From the NCBI RefSeq assembly GCF_002929215.1, contig NZ_PJII01000001.1, positions 310,001 through 374,000 of the forward strand: a DNA stretch of 64,000 bases. Reading direction: 5' to 3'. The number at the start of each line of letters is the position of its first letter. Position 1 is the first letter of the stretch. The stretch comes from Arthrobacter sp. ZGTC412 (lineage in GTDB: Bacteria; Actinomycetota; Actinomycetes; Actinomycetales; Micrococcaceae). Below are positions 36,722 to 44,979 of the stretch, piece after piece. The position numbers and the translations under genes are program-made. Under the pieces are notes generated by a model. It was not told where the DNA came from and searched no databases. It saw nothing but the letters and a program-made list of their open reading frames with translations.

Positions 36722-38437
36722 GTGAGTGAATTGCATACCCACCAGCTTCTGACCGACGAGTCCGGCACTGAAGTTCTCGAGCCCGAAGAAACCATCATCT
36801 CGGACGAGAAGCCCCACGAGATCGAGGAGAAATCCTTCGCGGACTACAACGTCCGGGCCGACATCGTGGAATCCCTGGCCGACGCCGGGATCACCCACCC
36901 CTTCCCCATCCAGGCCATGACCCTGCCGGTTGCCCTGTCCGGCCACGACATCATTGGCCAGGCCAAGACCGGTACCGGCAAGACCCTGGGCTTCGGCATC
37001 CCCGCCCTCCAGCGCGTAGTGGGGCAGGACGACCCCGGCTACGAGAAGCTGGCCGTCCCCGGCGCCCCGCAGGCCCTGGTCATCGTGCCCACCCGTGAAC
37101 TCGCGGTGCAGGTGGCCAACGACCTGCAGACGGCGTCCCGGAAACGCAACGCCCGCATCGCCACCATCTACGGCGGCCGCGCCTACGAGCCCCAGGTAGA
37201 GGCATTGACGAAGGGCGTCGAGGTTGTGGTCGGTACCCCCGGCCGCCTGATCGACCTCTACAAGCAGAAGCACCTCGTGCTCAAAAACGTCAAGATGGTC
37301 ATCCTCGACGAGGCCGACGAAATGCTCGACCTCGGCTTCCTGCCCGATGTCGAAACCCTCATCGCCGGCACCCCGGCCGTCCGCCAGACCCTGCTGTTCT
37401 CCGCCACCATGCCCGGCCCGGTCATCGCCATGGCCCGCCGCTACATGACGCAGCCCACGCACATCCGCGCCGCAGATCCCGACGACGAGGGCCTCACCAA
37501 GCGCGACATCCGCCAGCTCATCTACCGTGCGCACAGCATGGACAAGATCGAAGTTGTCGCCCGCATCCTGCAGGCCCGGGGCCGGGGCCGCACCATCATC
37601 TTCACCAAGACCAAGCGCACGGCCGCGAAGGTAGCCGAGGAACTCGTGGACCGCGGCTTCGCCGCCGCCGCCATCCACGGCGACCTGGGCCAGGGCGCGC
37701 GCGAACAGGCGCTGCGCGCCTTCCGCAACAACAAGGTGGACGTCCTGGTGGCCACCGACGTCGCCGCCCGCGGCATCGACGTCGACGACGTCACCCACGT
37801 GATCAACTACCAGTGCGTTGAAGACGAAAAGATCTACCTGCACCGCGTTGGCCGCACCGGCCGTGCCGGCAACAAGGGCACCGCCGTCACCTTCGTGGAC
37901 TGGGACGACATGCCCCGCTGGGGCATGATCAACAAGGCCCTCGGCCTGAGCGTCCCGGAGCCCGTGGAAACCTACTCCTCCTCGCCGCACCTCTTCGAGG
38001 AGCTGGACATTCCGGCGGGCACCAAGGGCCGCCTGCCGCGTGACAAGCGCACCCTCGCCGGCGTTGACGCCGAGGTCCTCGAAGACCTGGGCGAAACCGG
38101 GAAGAAGAACAGCCGTAGCGGCCATGACAGCGGGCCCTCCCGGGAACGTGACGGCCGGGACCGCACCAGCCGCGGCCGCGACAACAGGGGCGGAAACCGC
38201 GACGGCGGCCGCACCGGCGGTGACTCCGCGGGCCGCACCGGCGAGCGCCGTCGTCGTACCCCCGATTCAGCAGCAGCCCCCGCTGCTGCCGGCGACGCAC
38301 CCGCTGCAACCTCGACGGCGACCGAGGACGAGCAGCCTTCGCGCGCCCGCCGCTCCCGGACGCGTACCCGCCGCCGCAACGGCGAGGTAGTAGCCGGCAG
38401 CGACACAGCAGCGCAGCCTGGCAGCACCGAGGCCTAA
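36722..38437 (+). CDS. DEAD-box RNA helicase (RhlE/CshA-like)
   Basis: A 571-residue DEAD-box helicase. Motifs in order: Q-motif FPIQAMTLP, Walker A AKTGTGKT, PTRELAVQV, GTPGRL, DEAD in VILDEADEMLD, SAT in LFSATMPG, and HRVGRTGRAG. The tail after about residue 450 is Arg/Gly/Asp- then Ala/Thr-rich and basic, suited to RNA binding. The start is GTG 36722 with AAGGAAA 8 nt upstream. It probably acts in ribosome assembly or RNA decay, beside an RNB nuclease gene. It corresponds in position to Rv3211 rhlE. Confidence 0.93.
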   Translation: MSELHTHQLLTDESGTEVLEPEETIISDEKPHEIEEKSFADYNVRADIVESLADAGITHPFPIQAMTLPVALSGHDIIGQAKTGTGKTLGFGIPALQRVVGQDDPGYEKLAVPGAPQALVIVPTRELAVQVANDLQTASRKRNARIATIYGGRAYEPQVEALTKGVEVVVGTPGRLIDLYKQKHLVLKNVKMVILDEADEMLDLGFLPDVETLIAGTPAVRQTLLFSATMPGPVIAMARRYMTQPTHIRAADPDDEGLTKRDIRQLIYRAHSMDKIEVVARILQARGRGRTIIFTKTKRTAAKVAEELVDRGFAAAAIHGDLGQGAREQALRAFRNNKVDVLVATDVAARGIDVDDVTHVINYQCVEDEKIYLHRVGRTGRAGNKGTAVTFVDWDDMPRWGMINKALGLSVPEPVETYSSSPHLFEELDIPAGTKGRLPRDKRTLAGVDAEVLEDLGETGKKNSRSGHDSGPSRERDGRDRTSRGRDNRGGNRDGGRTGGDSAGRTGERRRRTPDSAAAPAAAGDAPAATSTATEDEQPSRARRSRTRTRRRNGEVVAGSDTAAQPGSTEA

Positions 38438-38445
38438 TACCCTTT

Positions 38446-39318
38446 ATGACTGACACCGTCTGGGCGCCGGACGGCAGCAGCCTGGTGGTTCACGCAGACA
38501 ATGCGGAGTTCCTCCCGTCGCTGCCGGACGGCGCCTTCACACTGATATACGTGGATCCGCCGTTCAACACCGGCCGGCCCCAGCAGCGCCAGCAAACCAC
38601 CATGGTGGCCAACGCCGGCGGCACCGGCGACCGTGTAGGTTTCAAGGGACGCTCCTACGACACCATCAAGGGCGCCCTGCACCGCTACGACGACGCATTC
38701 AGCGACTACTGGTCCTTCCTGGAACCACGGCTGGTGGAGGCCTGGCGCCTGCTGGCCGAGGACGGCACGCTGTACCTGCACCTCGACTACCGCGAAGTCC
38801 ACTATGCCAAGGTGATGCTGGACGCCATCTTCGGGCGGGAATGCTTCCTGAACGAGATCATCTGGGCCTATGACTACGGTGCCCGCGCGAAGAACCGCTG
38901 GCCCACCAAGCACGACAACATCCTGGTGTATGTGAAGAACCCGGCGAAGTACCACTTCGACAGCGCCGAGGTGGACAGGGAACCCTACATGGCGCCCGGG
39001 CTTGTCACCCCCGCCAAGCGCGAACTGGGCAAGCTGCCCACGGATGTCTGGTGGCACACCATCGTCTCCCCCACCGGCAAGGAAAAAACCGGCTACCCCA
39101 CCCAGAAACCGGAGGGCCTGGTTCGGCGGGTAGTGGCAGCCTCAAGCCGGCCGGGCGACTGGTGCCTCGACTTCTTCGCCGGTTCCGGCACGCTGGGCGC
39201 CGTCTCCGCGAAACTGGGGCGGAAATTCGTGTGCGTGGACGAGAACCAGCCTGCCATCGACATCATGGCCAAACGCCTCGGTGCCTCCGCCGAGTTCACC
39301 TCGTTCCCGCCCAATTAG
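38446..39318 (+). CDS. Orphan beta-class DNA methyltransferase (N6-adenine or N4-cytosine)
   Basis: A 290-residue SAM-dependent DNA methyltransferase. The catalytic motif IV is YVDPPFNTG near residue 33, and the SAM motif I DFFAGSGTLGAVSAKLG is near the C-terminus (about 238), the beta-class order. HLDYREVHYAKVMLDAIFG and NEIIWAYDYGAR are typical of N6-adenine/N4-cytosine enzymes of this class. The target sequence cannot be read. No restriction gene is adjacent, so it looks solitary. It starts 8 nt after the helicase stop without a Shine-Dalgarno, suggesting coupling. A long hairpin begins right at its stop. Confidence 0.9.
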   Translation: MTDTVWAPDGSSLVVHADNAEFLPSLPDGAFTLIYVDPPFNTGRPQQRQQTTMVANAGGTGDRVGFKGRSYDTIKGALHRYDDAFSDYWSFLEPRLVEAWRLLAEDGTLYLHLDYREVHYAKVMLDAIFGRECFLNEIIWAYDYGARAKNRWPTKHDNILVYVKNPAKYHFDSAEVDREPYMAPGLVTPAKRELGKLPTDVWWHTIVSPTGKEKTGYPTQKPEGLVRRVVAASSRPGDWCLDFFAGSGTLGAVSAKLGRKFVCVDENQPAIDIMAKRLGASAEFTSFPPN

Positions 39319-39367
39319 GTAGCAGCAAGTGTCGTTTTGACCGCTCATAACGACACTTAGTGCTATC
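39318..39367. repeat. Long hairpin B between convergent methyltransferase and PHP genes
   Basis: AAGTGTCGTT (39327-39336) pairs with AACGACACTT (39349-39358); an outer stem pairs 39318-39324 with 39361-39367 across a 2x2 internal loop. The apical loop read on the minus strand is ATGAGCGGTCAA. No T-run. See the hairpin-family finding. Confidence 0.8.
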
Positions 39368-39390
39368 TGGTTAGGGAAGGCGGGCGGAGG

Positions 39391-40239
39391 TCAGGGGCGG
39401 ACGACGGCGGTCCCGGTCGCCATGTCTTCGATCCGGGCAAGGACCTCAGGCTCCGTCAGGTTTTCCCCGAGCAGGTTGGGCTTCCCGGTCCCGTGGTAGT
39501 CGGATGATCCGGTGATCAGCAGGTCATGCTTGGCGGCGAGCCGGCGCAGGAACCCGCGGCCCTCCTCCGGATTGTCACGGTGGTCGATCTCCAGGCCGGC
39601 CAGCCCGGCGTCGATCATCTCCTGGTAGACCCGCTCGCCCACGATGCGGCCCCGGGAGGAAGCCACCGGATGGGCAAACACCGGCACGCCCCCTGCAGCG
39701 CAGACCAGTTCGACGGCGGTGGCCGGGTCCGGCGCGTAGTGCTGGATGAAGTAGCGGGACCGGGAGGTGAGGATGGATGCGAACGCCTCGGACCGGTCCT
39801 CCACCACACCTGCGGCCACGAGCGCGTCGGCGATGTGCGGCCGTCCAAGGGTGGCACCCGGCGCCACATGATGGATGACGTCGTCCCAGGTGAGCGGATA
39901 GTCCTCGGCGAGCAGGGTGACCATCCGCTCGGCGCGGGTCTGCCGGGCATCCTTGGCCTTGGTGATCTCCTCCAGCAGCCCCGCATGTCCGGGGTCATGC
40001 AGGTAGCTCAACAGGTGGACACTGATCCCTTGCTCCGTCCGGCACGAAACCTCCATGCCGGGCACCAGCGCAACGCCGTGCTCCACCGCAGCAGCCGACG
40101 CTTCCACCCAGCCAGAGGTGGAATCGTGGTCGGTCAGCGCCACCACATCCAGCCCGGCACGGGCTGCCGACGCCATCACGTCGGCGGGCTTTTCCGTGCC
40201 GTCGGAAACATTGGAGTGGGCATGCAGGTCAATCCTCAC
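39391..40239 (-). CDS. PHP-domain phosphoesterase (TrpH/YciV-like)
   Basis: A 282-residue PHP-fold metal-dependent phosphoesterase. Metal ligands appear in DLHAHSNVSDGT, ALTDHDSTSGW, GMEVSC, HPVASSRGR and GSSDYHGTGK. Close relatives include 3',5'-nucleoside bisphosphate phosphatase and the RNase AM type 5'-3' exonuclease. The start is GTG 40239, since TAGGCT ends 6 nt before it. GGGGAG also abuts the start but with no spacing, so a leaderless start is more likely. Confidence 0.9.
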   Translation of the reverse strand: MRIDLHAHSNVSDGTEKPADVMASAARAGLDVVALTDHDSTSGWVEASAAAVEHGVALVPGMEVSCRTEQGISVHLLSYLHDPGHAGLLEEITKAKDARQTRAERMVTLLAEDYPLTWDDVIHHVAPGATLGRPHIADALVAAGVVEDRSEAFASILTSRSRYFIQHYAPDPATAVELVCAAGGVPVFAHPVASSRGRIVGERVYQEMIDAGLAGLEIDHRDNPEEGRGFLRRLAAKHDLLITGSSDYHGTGKPNLLGENLTEPEVLARIEDMATGTAVVRP

Positions 40240-40251
40240 CTCCCCAGCCTA
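40240..40251 (-). promoter_or_regulatory. Leaderless-type -10 box of the PHP gene
   Basis: TAGGCT (40251-40246), 6-nt spacer, then GTG 40239. Confidence 0.55.
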
Positions 40252-40319
40252 GTAGACCGCCGCTCCCGCGTTCATGCGGGTATTCGCACAAGGCTTCGCG
40301 CTGGTGAGACGATGGTGCC

Positions 40320-41900
40320 GTGAACGATGCCGATAACACCCAAAATTCTGCTTCCCAGCCCTTGGAAGAGCGAGTTAACAACCGCTCCCAGCGGCCCAGT
40401 TCCGACGCCTTCAAGGCCTTTATGGCCAGCAATTGGGCGCCCTCCAGCCAGGAACTTCCGGCGCGCGACGCCGTTGCCAGCCACGCCGCAACCCGGCGCA
40501 GGGCGATCTCCGACCAGTTCAAGGGCGAACGCCTGGTCATCCCGGCCGGACCGCTGAAGGTCCGCTCCAACGACTGCGACTACCGCTTCCGGCCGCACTC
40601 GGGCTTCGCGCACCTTACCGGGCTTGGCCTTGACCACGAACCGGACGCTGTCCTGATCCTGGAGCCCGCCGAAGAAGGAAAGGGCGACGACGGCGGCAAC
40701 CACCGCGCCACGCTCTACTTCCGGCCGCTCGCCGGCCGGGATACCGAACAGTTCTACGCCGACTCCCGTTCCGGCGAGTTCTGGATCGGCGCGCGTCCCA
40801 CGCTGGCCGAGTTCGAGGCCCGCCTGGGCCTTGCCACGGCACACATCGACCAGCTCGAAACGGCCATCACCAAGAATGTGGGCGCCCCTGAGATCGGCGG
40901 CATTTCCATCCGCCTGGTGCGCAAGGTGGACGAAAACATCGACGCCCTCGTGGACACCGCCCGGTACAACACGGCGAAAGACCCCGACAACCTGGACCTC
41001 GCCGTCCTCGATGCCCTCGACGAAAAGCTCAGCGAAGCCCTCTCCGAGCTGCGCCTGCTCAAGGATGAGTGGGAGATCGAGCAGATGAAGCTCGCAGTCG
41101 CCGCCACCGTCGAAGGGTTCGAGGAAGTTGTCAAGGCCCTGCCCCGGGCTCTGACGCACGTCCGCGGCGAACGCGTCGTGGAGGGCGCCTTCTTCGCCCG
41201 TGCCCGCGAGGTGGGCAACGAGCTGGGCTACGACACCATCGCGGCCTCGGGCAACAACGCCACCGTCCTGCACTGGACCCGCAACACCGGAAGAATCAAC
41301 GCCGGCGAGCTCCTGCTGCTGGACGCCGGTGTGGAAGCGGATTCACTGTACACCGCCGACATCACGCGGACCCTGCCGGCAACCGGGGTATTCTCCGACG
41401 TCCAGCGCAAAGTGTATGAGGCTGTGCTGGACGCCGCAGATGCCGGTTTCGCCGCCGCGCAACCCGGCACACGGTTCCGCGACATCCACACCGCCGCCAC
41501 TACCGTCCTCGCCGAGCGCCTCGCGGAATGGGGGCTCCTGCCGGTCAGTGTCGAAGAGGCGATCAGCCCGGAAGGCCAGCAGCACCGCCGCTGGATGCCG
41601 CACGGAACCAGCCACCACCTGGGCCTCGATGTCCACGATTGCGCCCAGGCCAAGCGCGAGCTGTACCTTGACGGCATCCTTACCGAAGGCATGGTGTTCA
41701 CCATCGAACCGGGCCTGTACTTCAAGGAAGAGGACCTGGCCATCCCCGCTGACTACCGAGGCATCGGGGTGCGCATTGAGGATGACATCCTGATGACCGC
41801 TGAGGGTCCGGTGAACCTGAGCACCGCCCTGCCGCGCAAGGCGGAAGACGTGGAGAACTGGATGGCCGGCATCTACCGCGAAGCGGAGGGCGCACACTAG
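40320..41900 (+). CDS. pepP: Xaa-Pro aminopeptidase (M24B family)
   Basis: A 526-residue aminopeptidase P with an N-terminal creatinase-like domain (about 60-240) and a pita-bread C-terminal domain. Dinuclear metal ligands are visible: LLDAGVEADSLYTADITR (two Asp), HGTSHHLGLDVHD (His), FTIEPGLYF (Glu) and VRIEDDILMT (Glu). It removes N-terminal residues next to proline. The start is GTG 40320; GACGAT lies 6 nt upstream, a -10-like box lacking the first T. A strong terminator follows. Confidence 0.93.
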   Translation: MNDADNTQNSASQPLEERVNNRSQRPSSDAFKAFMASNWAPSSQELPARDAVASHAATRRRAISDQFKGERLVIPAGPLKVRSNDCDYRFRPHSGFAHLTGLGLDHEPDAVLILEPAEEGKGDDGGNHRATLYFRPLAGRDTEQFYADSRSGEFWIGARPTLAEFEARLGLATAHIDQLETAITKNVGAPEIGGISIRLVRKVDENIDALVDTARYNTAKDPDNLDLAVLDALDEKLSEALSELRLLKDEWEIEQMKLAVAATVEGFEEVVKALPRALTHVRGERVVEGAFFARAREVGNELGYDTIAASGNNATVLHWTRNTGRINAGELLLLDAGVEADSLYTADITRTLPATGVFSDVQRKVYEAVLDAADAGFAAAQPGTRFRDIHTAATTVLAERLAEWGLLPVSVEEAISPEGQQHRRWMPHGTSHHLGLDVHDCAQAKRELYLDGILTEGMVFTIEPGLYFKEEDLAIPADYRGIGVRIEDDILMTAEGPVNLSTALPRKAEDVENWMAGIYREAEGAH

Positions 41901-41907
41901 CCACAAG

Positions 41908-41950
41908 CAAAAAGCGGGGCCACCGAAAATTTCGGTAGCCCCGCTTTTGC
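41908..41950. terminator. Bidirectional intrinsic terminator
   Basis: GCAAAAAGCGGGGC pairs with GCCCCGCTTTTGC, and the inner ACCGAAA (41922-41928) pairs with TTTCGGT (41930-41936). A- and T-tracts are at both ends. It serves pepP (+) and the stress-domain gene (-). Confidence 0.9.
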
Positions 41951-41971
41951 TTTGTGCTTGCCTGCCCGCAA

Positions 41972-42925
41972 TTACTGCCGGAAGTCGTCCGGCCGCTGAT
42001 CGTCCACGGGCCGCTGGTCTGCAGGCTGCCCGCCGTCGGCCTGTCCCGCCGAATGCCGCGCCGGAGCGTGCGGCGCCGGACCCTGCTGGCCTTCTGCTGC
42101 CTCGCCGCCTTCGGCATCAGGCTGCGGGGGAATCCGGACGCCGTACTGGGGCCGGCCATCCGGCAGGTCGGGGTAACGCACCGCCCGCGCCGGTGCCTGC
42201 GCGGGCTGCTGCTGGGCGCCGGCGTCGGGCTGCTGCCCGGCGGGCGCCCCGTAAGCGGGGTTCTCCTGCACTGAAGAGCCCGACGACTGGTTAGTTGGGG
42301 ACTGGCCGTAAGGGTCATTCCAGCCGGACGGGCGGGCAGGACCCTGGCCCGGATGCTGGTACGGCTGGTTCTGGTAGTCGCGCTGCGTGTAGGGACCGTT
42401 GCCCGCCGCCGCGTCCGAGCGGGTCATCGGCAGCTGCTGCAGCAGCCGGCGCGCCTCGTGCGCAGCCTCCGGCGAGACGACGACGTCGTAGCTGGTGGCC
42501 ACCACCTGGCTCGTGGAGGTGAAGTCACGCTTCCCGCGCTGCATGGCGTAGGTGACGATGCCGAAGAGCATAAAGAACGCCGCACCCATCAGCACGGACG
42601 TCAGGATCGAGAAGTACCCCGGTGACGGCGCGAAGAAGGAGAGCATAACGCCCACAAAGAGGCCGAACCACATGCCGCTCAGCGCACCGGAGAGAGCAAC
42701 GCGCGGGTAGCTCAGGCGCCCAGTGACCCGCTCCACCATCTTCAGTTCGTTGCCCACGATGGACACCATGTGGACCGGAAACTGCTGGTCCGCGAGGTAG
42801 TCCACAGCCTTCTGCGCGTCCAGGTACGAAGTGTAGGAGCCGACGGTGTCGCCTGTGGGGACCGCGCGGGCTTCGTCCACGCCGTTCGGCCCGCCAGCCT
42901 TGGGAGCACCAAAAATGTTTGCCAT
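41972..42925 (-). CDS. Membrane protein with general-stress-protein-17M-like domain
   Basis: A 317-residue protein. The N-terminal domain (about 25-165) resembles the YflT/GSP17M family (VGSYTSYLDAQKAVDYLADQ), with two membrane helices inside it (WFGLFVGVMLSFFAP and LMGAAFFMLFGIVTYAM). The C-terminal half is Gln/Pro/Gly-rich and probably disordered. Function unknown; the position matches Rv1231c beside the CBS protein. Start ATG 42925 is preferred over the upstream 42943; GGGACT precedes it and AAGAAT lies 6 nt before, a weak -10. Confidence 0.8.
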   Translation of the reverse strand: MANIFGAPKAGGPNGVDEARAVPTGDTVGSYTSYLDAQKAVDYLADQQFPVHMVSIVGNELKMVERVTGRLSYPRVALSGALSGMWFGLFVGVMLSFFAPSPGYFSILTSVLMGAAFFMLFGIVTYAMQRGKRDFTSTSQVVATSYDVVVSPEAAHEARRLLQQLPMTRSDAAAGNGPYTQRDYQNQPYQHPGQGPARPSGWNDPYGQSPTNQSSGSSVQENPAYGAPAGQQPDAGAQQQPAQAPARAVRYPDLPDGRPQYGVRIPPQPDAEGGEAAEGQQGPAPHAPARHSAGQADGGQPADQRPVDDQRPDDFRQ

Positions 42926-42990
42926 AGTCCCATTCTTGCCCATGTCTATGTGTGCTGCCTGTAAATTCAGCTAAAAGAGAGCAGACTCGG

Positions 42991-43002
42991 TAGCCTGTAG
43001 GA
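42991..43002 (+). promoter_or_regulatory. Leaderless-type -10 box of the PRC/MgtE-N/CBS gene
   Basis: TAGCCT (42991-42996), 6-nt spacer, then GTG 43003. GTAGGA in the spacer could alternatively be read as a Shine-Dalgarno. Confidence 0.5.
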
Positions 43003-44286
43003 GTGAGCACAACACCTACCCGCGTCTTCGTGGCGCGCCTACTGGGCCTGGACGTCTTCGACCCTCTGGGCGACCGGCTGGGCCGGCTGCGCGATGTTGT
43101 TGTGCTCTCCCGCGGTACCCAGGGTGCCCCGCACGTGGTGGGCATCGTGGTGGAAGTTCCCGGGAAGAAGCGGGTCTTCGTTCCCATGACCCGGATCACC
43201 TCCATCGACCAGACCCAGGTCATCTGCACCGGCCTCGTCAACCTGCGCCGCTTCGAGCAGCGCGGCGCCGAAACCCTGGTTGTCGCCGAGATGTTCGACC
43301 GCCGTGTCACGCTCCGGGACGGCAGCGGTGATGCCACCATCGAAGACATTGCCATGGACCAGCACCGCTCCCGCGACTGGTTCGTCAGCAAGCTCTTTGT
43401 CCGCCGGGGTCATTCCCTCTCGCCCTTGAGCCGGCTGCGCCGTAACGAAACCCTCATCATCGACTGGGCTGACGCCCTGCAGGGCCCCCGGACCGAGCCG
43501 CAGGCCGCCACCCAGTTCGTGGCGAACCACGAAGACCTCAAGCCCGCGGACTTCGCCGAGGCACTCCAGGAGATGAGCGACAAGCGCCGCTTCGAGGTGG
43601 CCAGCGAGCTGCAGGATGAGCGCCTGGCTGACGTCCTCCAGGAGTTGCCTGAGGATGACCAGGTGGAGATCCTCTCCGCCCTTGACGTCCAGCGCGCCGC
43701 CGACGTGCTCGAGGAAATGGACCCCGACGACGCCGCCGACCTCCTCGGCGAGCTCCCCTCCGCCCAGGCAGAGGAACTGCTCCAGCTGATGGAGCCCGAG
43801 GGCGCAGAGGACGTCCGGCGCCTGCTGGAATACGACGAGGACACCGCCGGCGGCCTGATGACCCCGGTACCCGTCATCCTGCCGCCCGAGGCTACGGTGG
43901 CCGAGGCGCTGGCCCACGTTCGCCGTGAAGAACTCTCCCCCGCGCTTGCCTCGTCCATTTTTATTACCAGGCCTCCGTTGGAGACTCCCACGGGGCGCTT
44001 CCTGGGCGTCGTCCACATCCAGCAGCTGCTCCGGTACCCGCCGTTCGAGCCGCTGGGGAACCTGGTGGACAAGAACCTCGAGCCGCTGTCCGACCAGGCC
44101 CACATCAGTGAAGTGGCACGGACCCTGGCTACCTATAACCTGAACTCCCTCCCGGTGGTCAACGACACTGGCCGGCTTGTGGGGGCGGTGACTGTTGATG
44201 ACGTTCTGGATCATCTGTTGCCGGATGACTGGCGCGCCCATGATGGCGAAGCTCCGATAAGAAGGCTTGGTGGCCGCATTGGCTGA
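43003..44286 (+). CDS. Soluble PRC-barrel / MgtE-N / CBS-domain protein
   Basis: A 427-residue protein with an N-terminal PRC-barrel-like region (DVFDPLGDRLGRLRDVVVL), an acidic MgtE intracellular N-domain with repeated EEMDPDDAADLLGELP-type units (about 190-290), and paired CBS domains (about 290-415, DTAGGLMTPVPVIL and VVNDTGRLVGAVTVDDVLDHL). It lacks the membrane channel of true MgtE transporters. It may sense Mg2+ or nucleotides for a partner; the adjacent membrane-bound DUF1003 protein is a candidate. It overlaps that gene by 17 nt and matches Rv1232c in position. Confidence 0.88.
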   Translation: MSTTPTRVFVARLLGLDVFDPLGDRLGRLRDVVVLSRGTQGAPHVVGIVVEVPGKKRVFVPMTRITSIDQTQVICTGLVNLRRFEQRGAETLVVAEMFDRRVTLRDGSGDATIEDIAMDQHRSRDWFVSKLFVRRGHSLSPLSRLRRNETLIIDWADALQGPRTEPQAATQFVANHEDLKPADFAEALQEMSDKRRFEVASELQDERLADVLQELPEDDQVEILSALDVQRAADVLEEMDPDDAADLLGELPSAQAEELLQLMEPEGAEDVRRLLEYDEDTAGGLMTPVPVILPPEATVAEALAHVRREELSPALASSIFITRPPLETPTGRFLGVVHIQQLLRYPPFEPLGNLVDKNLEPLSDQAHISEVARTLATYNLNSLPVVNDTGRLVGAVTVDDVLDHLLPDDWRAHDGEAPIRRLGGRIG

Positions 44287-44968
44287 CAGCAGCGCTCCGA
44301 AGAACCCCAACCAGCGGCTGCCCGCCAAGGCGGCGGCGAAGGGCAGCCTGGACACGCCCCTCAGCGGCCGGCAGCGGATCCTGCCAAAGTTCTCCCCGGA
44401 TCCGGATGCCTTCGGCCACGCCACGGAAGGCTTTGCCCGCTTTATGGGCACGCCAACGTTCCTGGTCTACATGACGGTCTTTGTCGTCGTCTGGCTGGTT
44501 TGGAACACGTGGGCACCGCTGGCCTGGCAGTTCGATTCCCGCGATCTGGGTTTCACCCTGCTGACCCTGATGCTGTCCCTGCAGGCGTCCTATGCTGCTC
44601 CGCTGCTGCTGCTGGCCCAGAACCGCCAGGATGACCGTGACCGCGTCTCGCTGCAGCAGGACCGCCAGCGCGCCGAACGCAACCTGTCAGACACCGAGTA
44701 CCTGACCCGGGAATTGGCTTCCCTGCGGATCGCGTTGCGGGAGGTGGCGACACGCGACTACGTCCGTGCGGAGCTGCGCTCGCTCCTCGAAGACGTGCTG
44801 GAAGCCCAGGAGGAGCTCCGGACCCACGACCCTTCCGGGCAGGGGCAACACGAATCACCCCGGGACAAGGTGAAGGAAAAACTCAAGGAACAGCGTGACC
44901 GGCAGCGGAACCCACGTACCCAGCAGATCCCCCGGGTCAAGCCCGGGCACTCCACCCAGGACCGCTAA
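44270..44968 (+). CDS. DUF1003 membrane protein
   Basis: A 232-residue protein of the DUF1003 family with two membrane helices (about 60-80 and 95-115: FLVYMTVFVVVWLVWNTW and LGFTLLTLMLSLQASYAAPLL) followed by QNRQDDRDR and a long helical, charged tail. Function is unknown. Start GTG 44270 has GAAGG 4 nt upstream; an adjacent in-frame TTG at 44267 is too close to it. It overlaps the CBS protein gene by 17 nt, so a shared role in membrane or metal physiology is plausible. Confidence 0.85.
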   Translation: MAALADSSAPKNPNQRLPAKAAAKGSLDTPLSGRQRILPKFSPDPDAFGHATEGFARFMGTPTFLVYMTVFVVVWLVWNTWAPLAWQFDSRDLGFTLLTLMLSLQASYAAPLLLLAQNRQDDRDRVSLQQDRQRAERNLSDTEYLTRELASLRIALREVATRDYVRAELRSLLEDVLEAQEELRTHDPSGQGQHESPRDKVKEKLKEQRDRQRNPRTQQIPRVKPGHSTQDR

Positions 44969-44972
44969 GGAG
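44967..44972 (+). promoter_or_regulatory. Shine-Dalgarno that decides the mrp start
   Basis: AAGGAG begins in the DUF1003 stop codon and is spaced 7 nt from ATC 44980. It has no other start codon at a workable distance. Confidence 0.75.
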
Positions 44973-44979
44973 CCCACCC

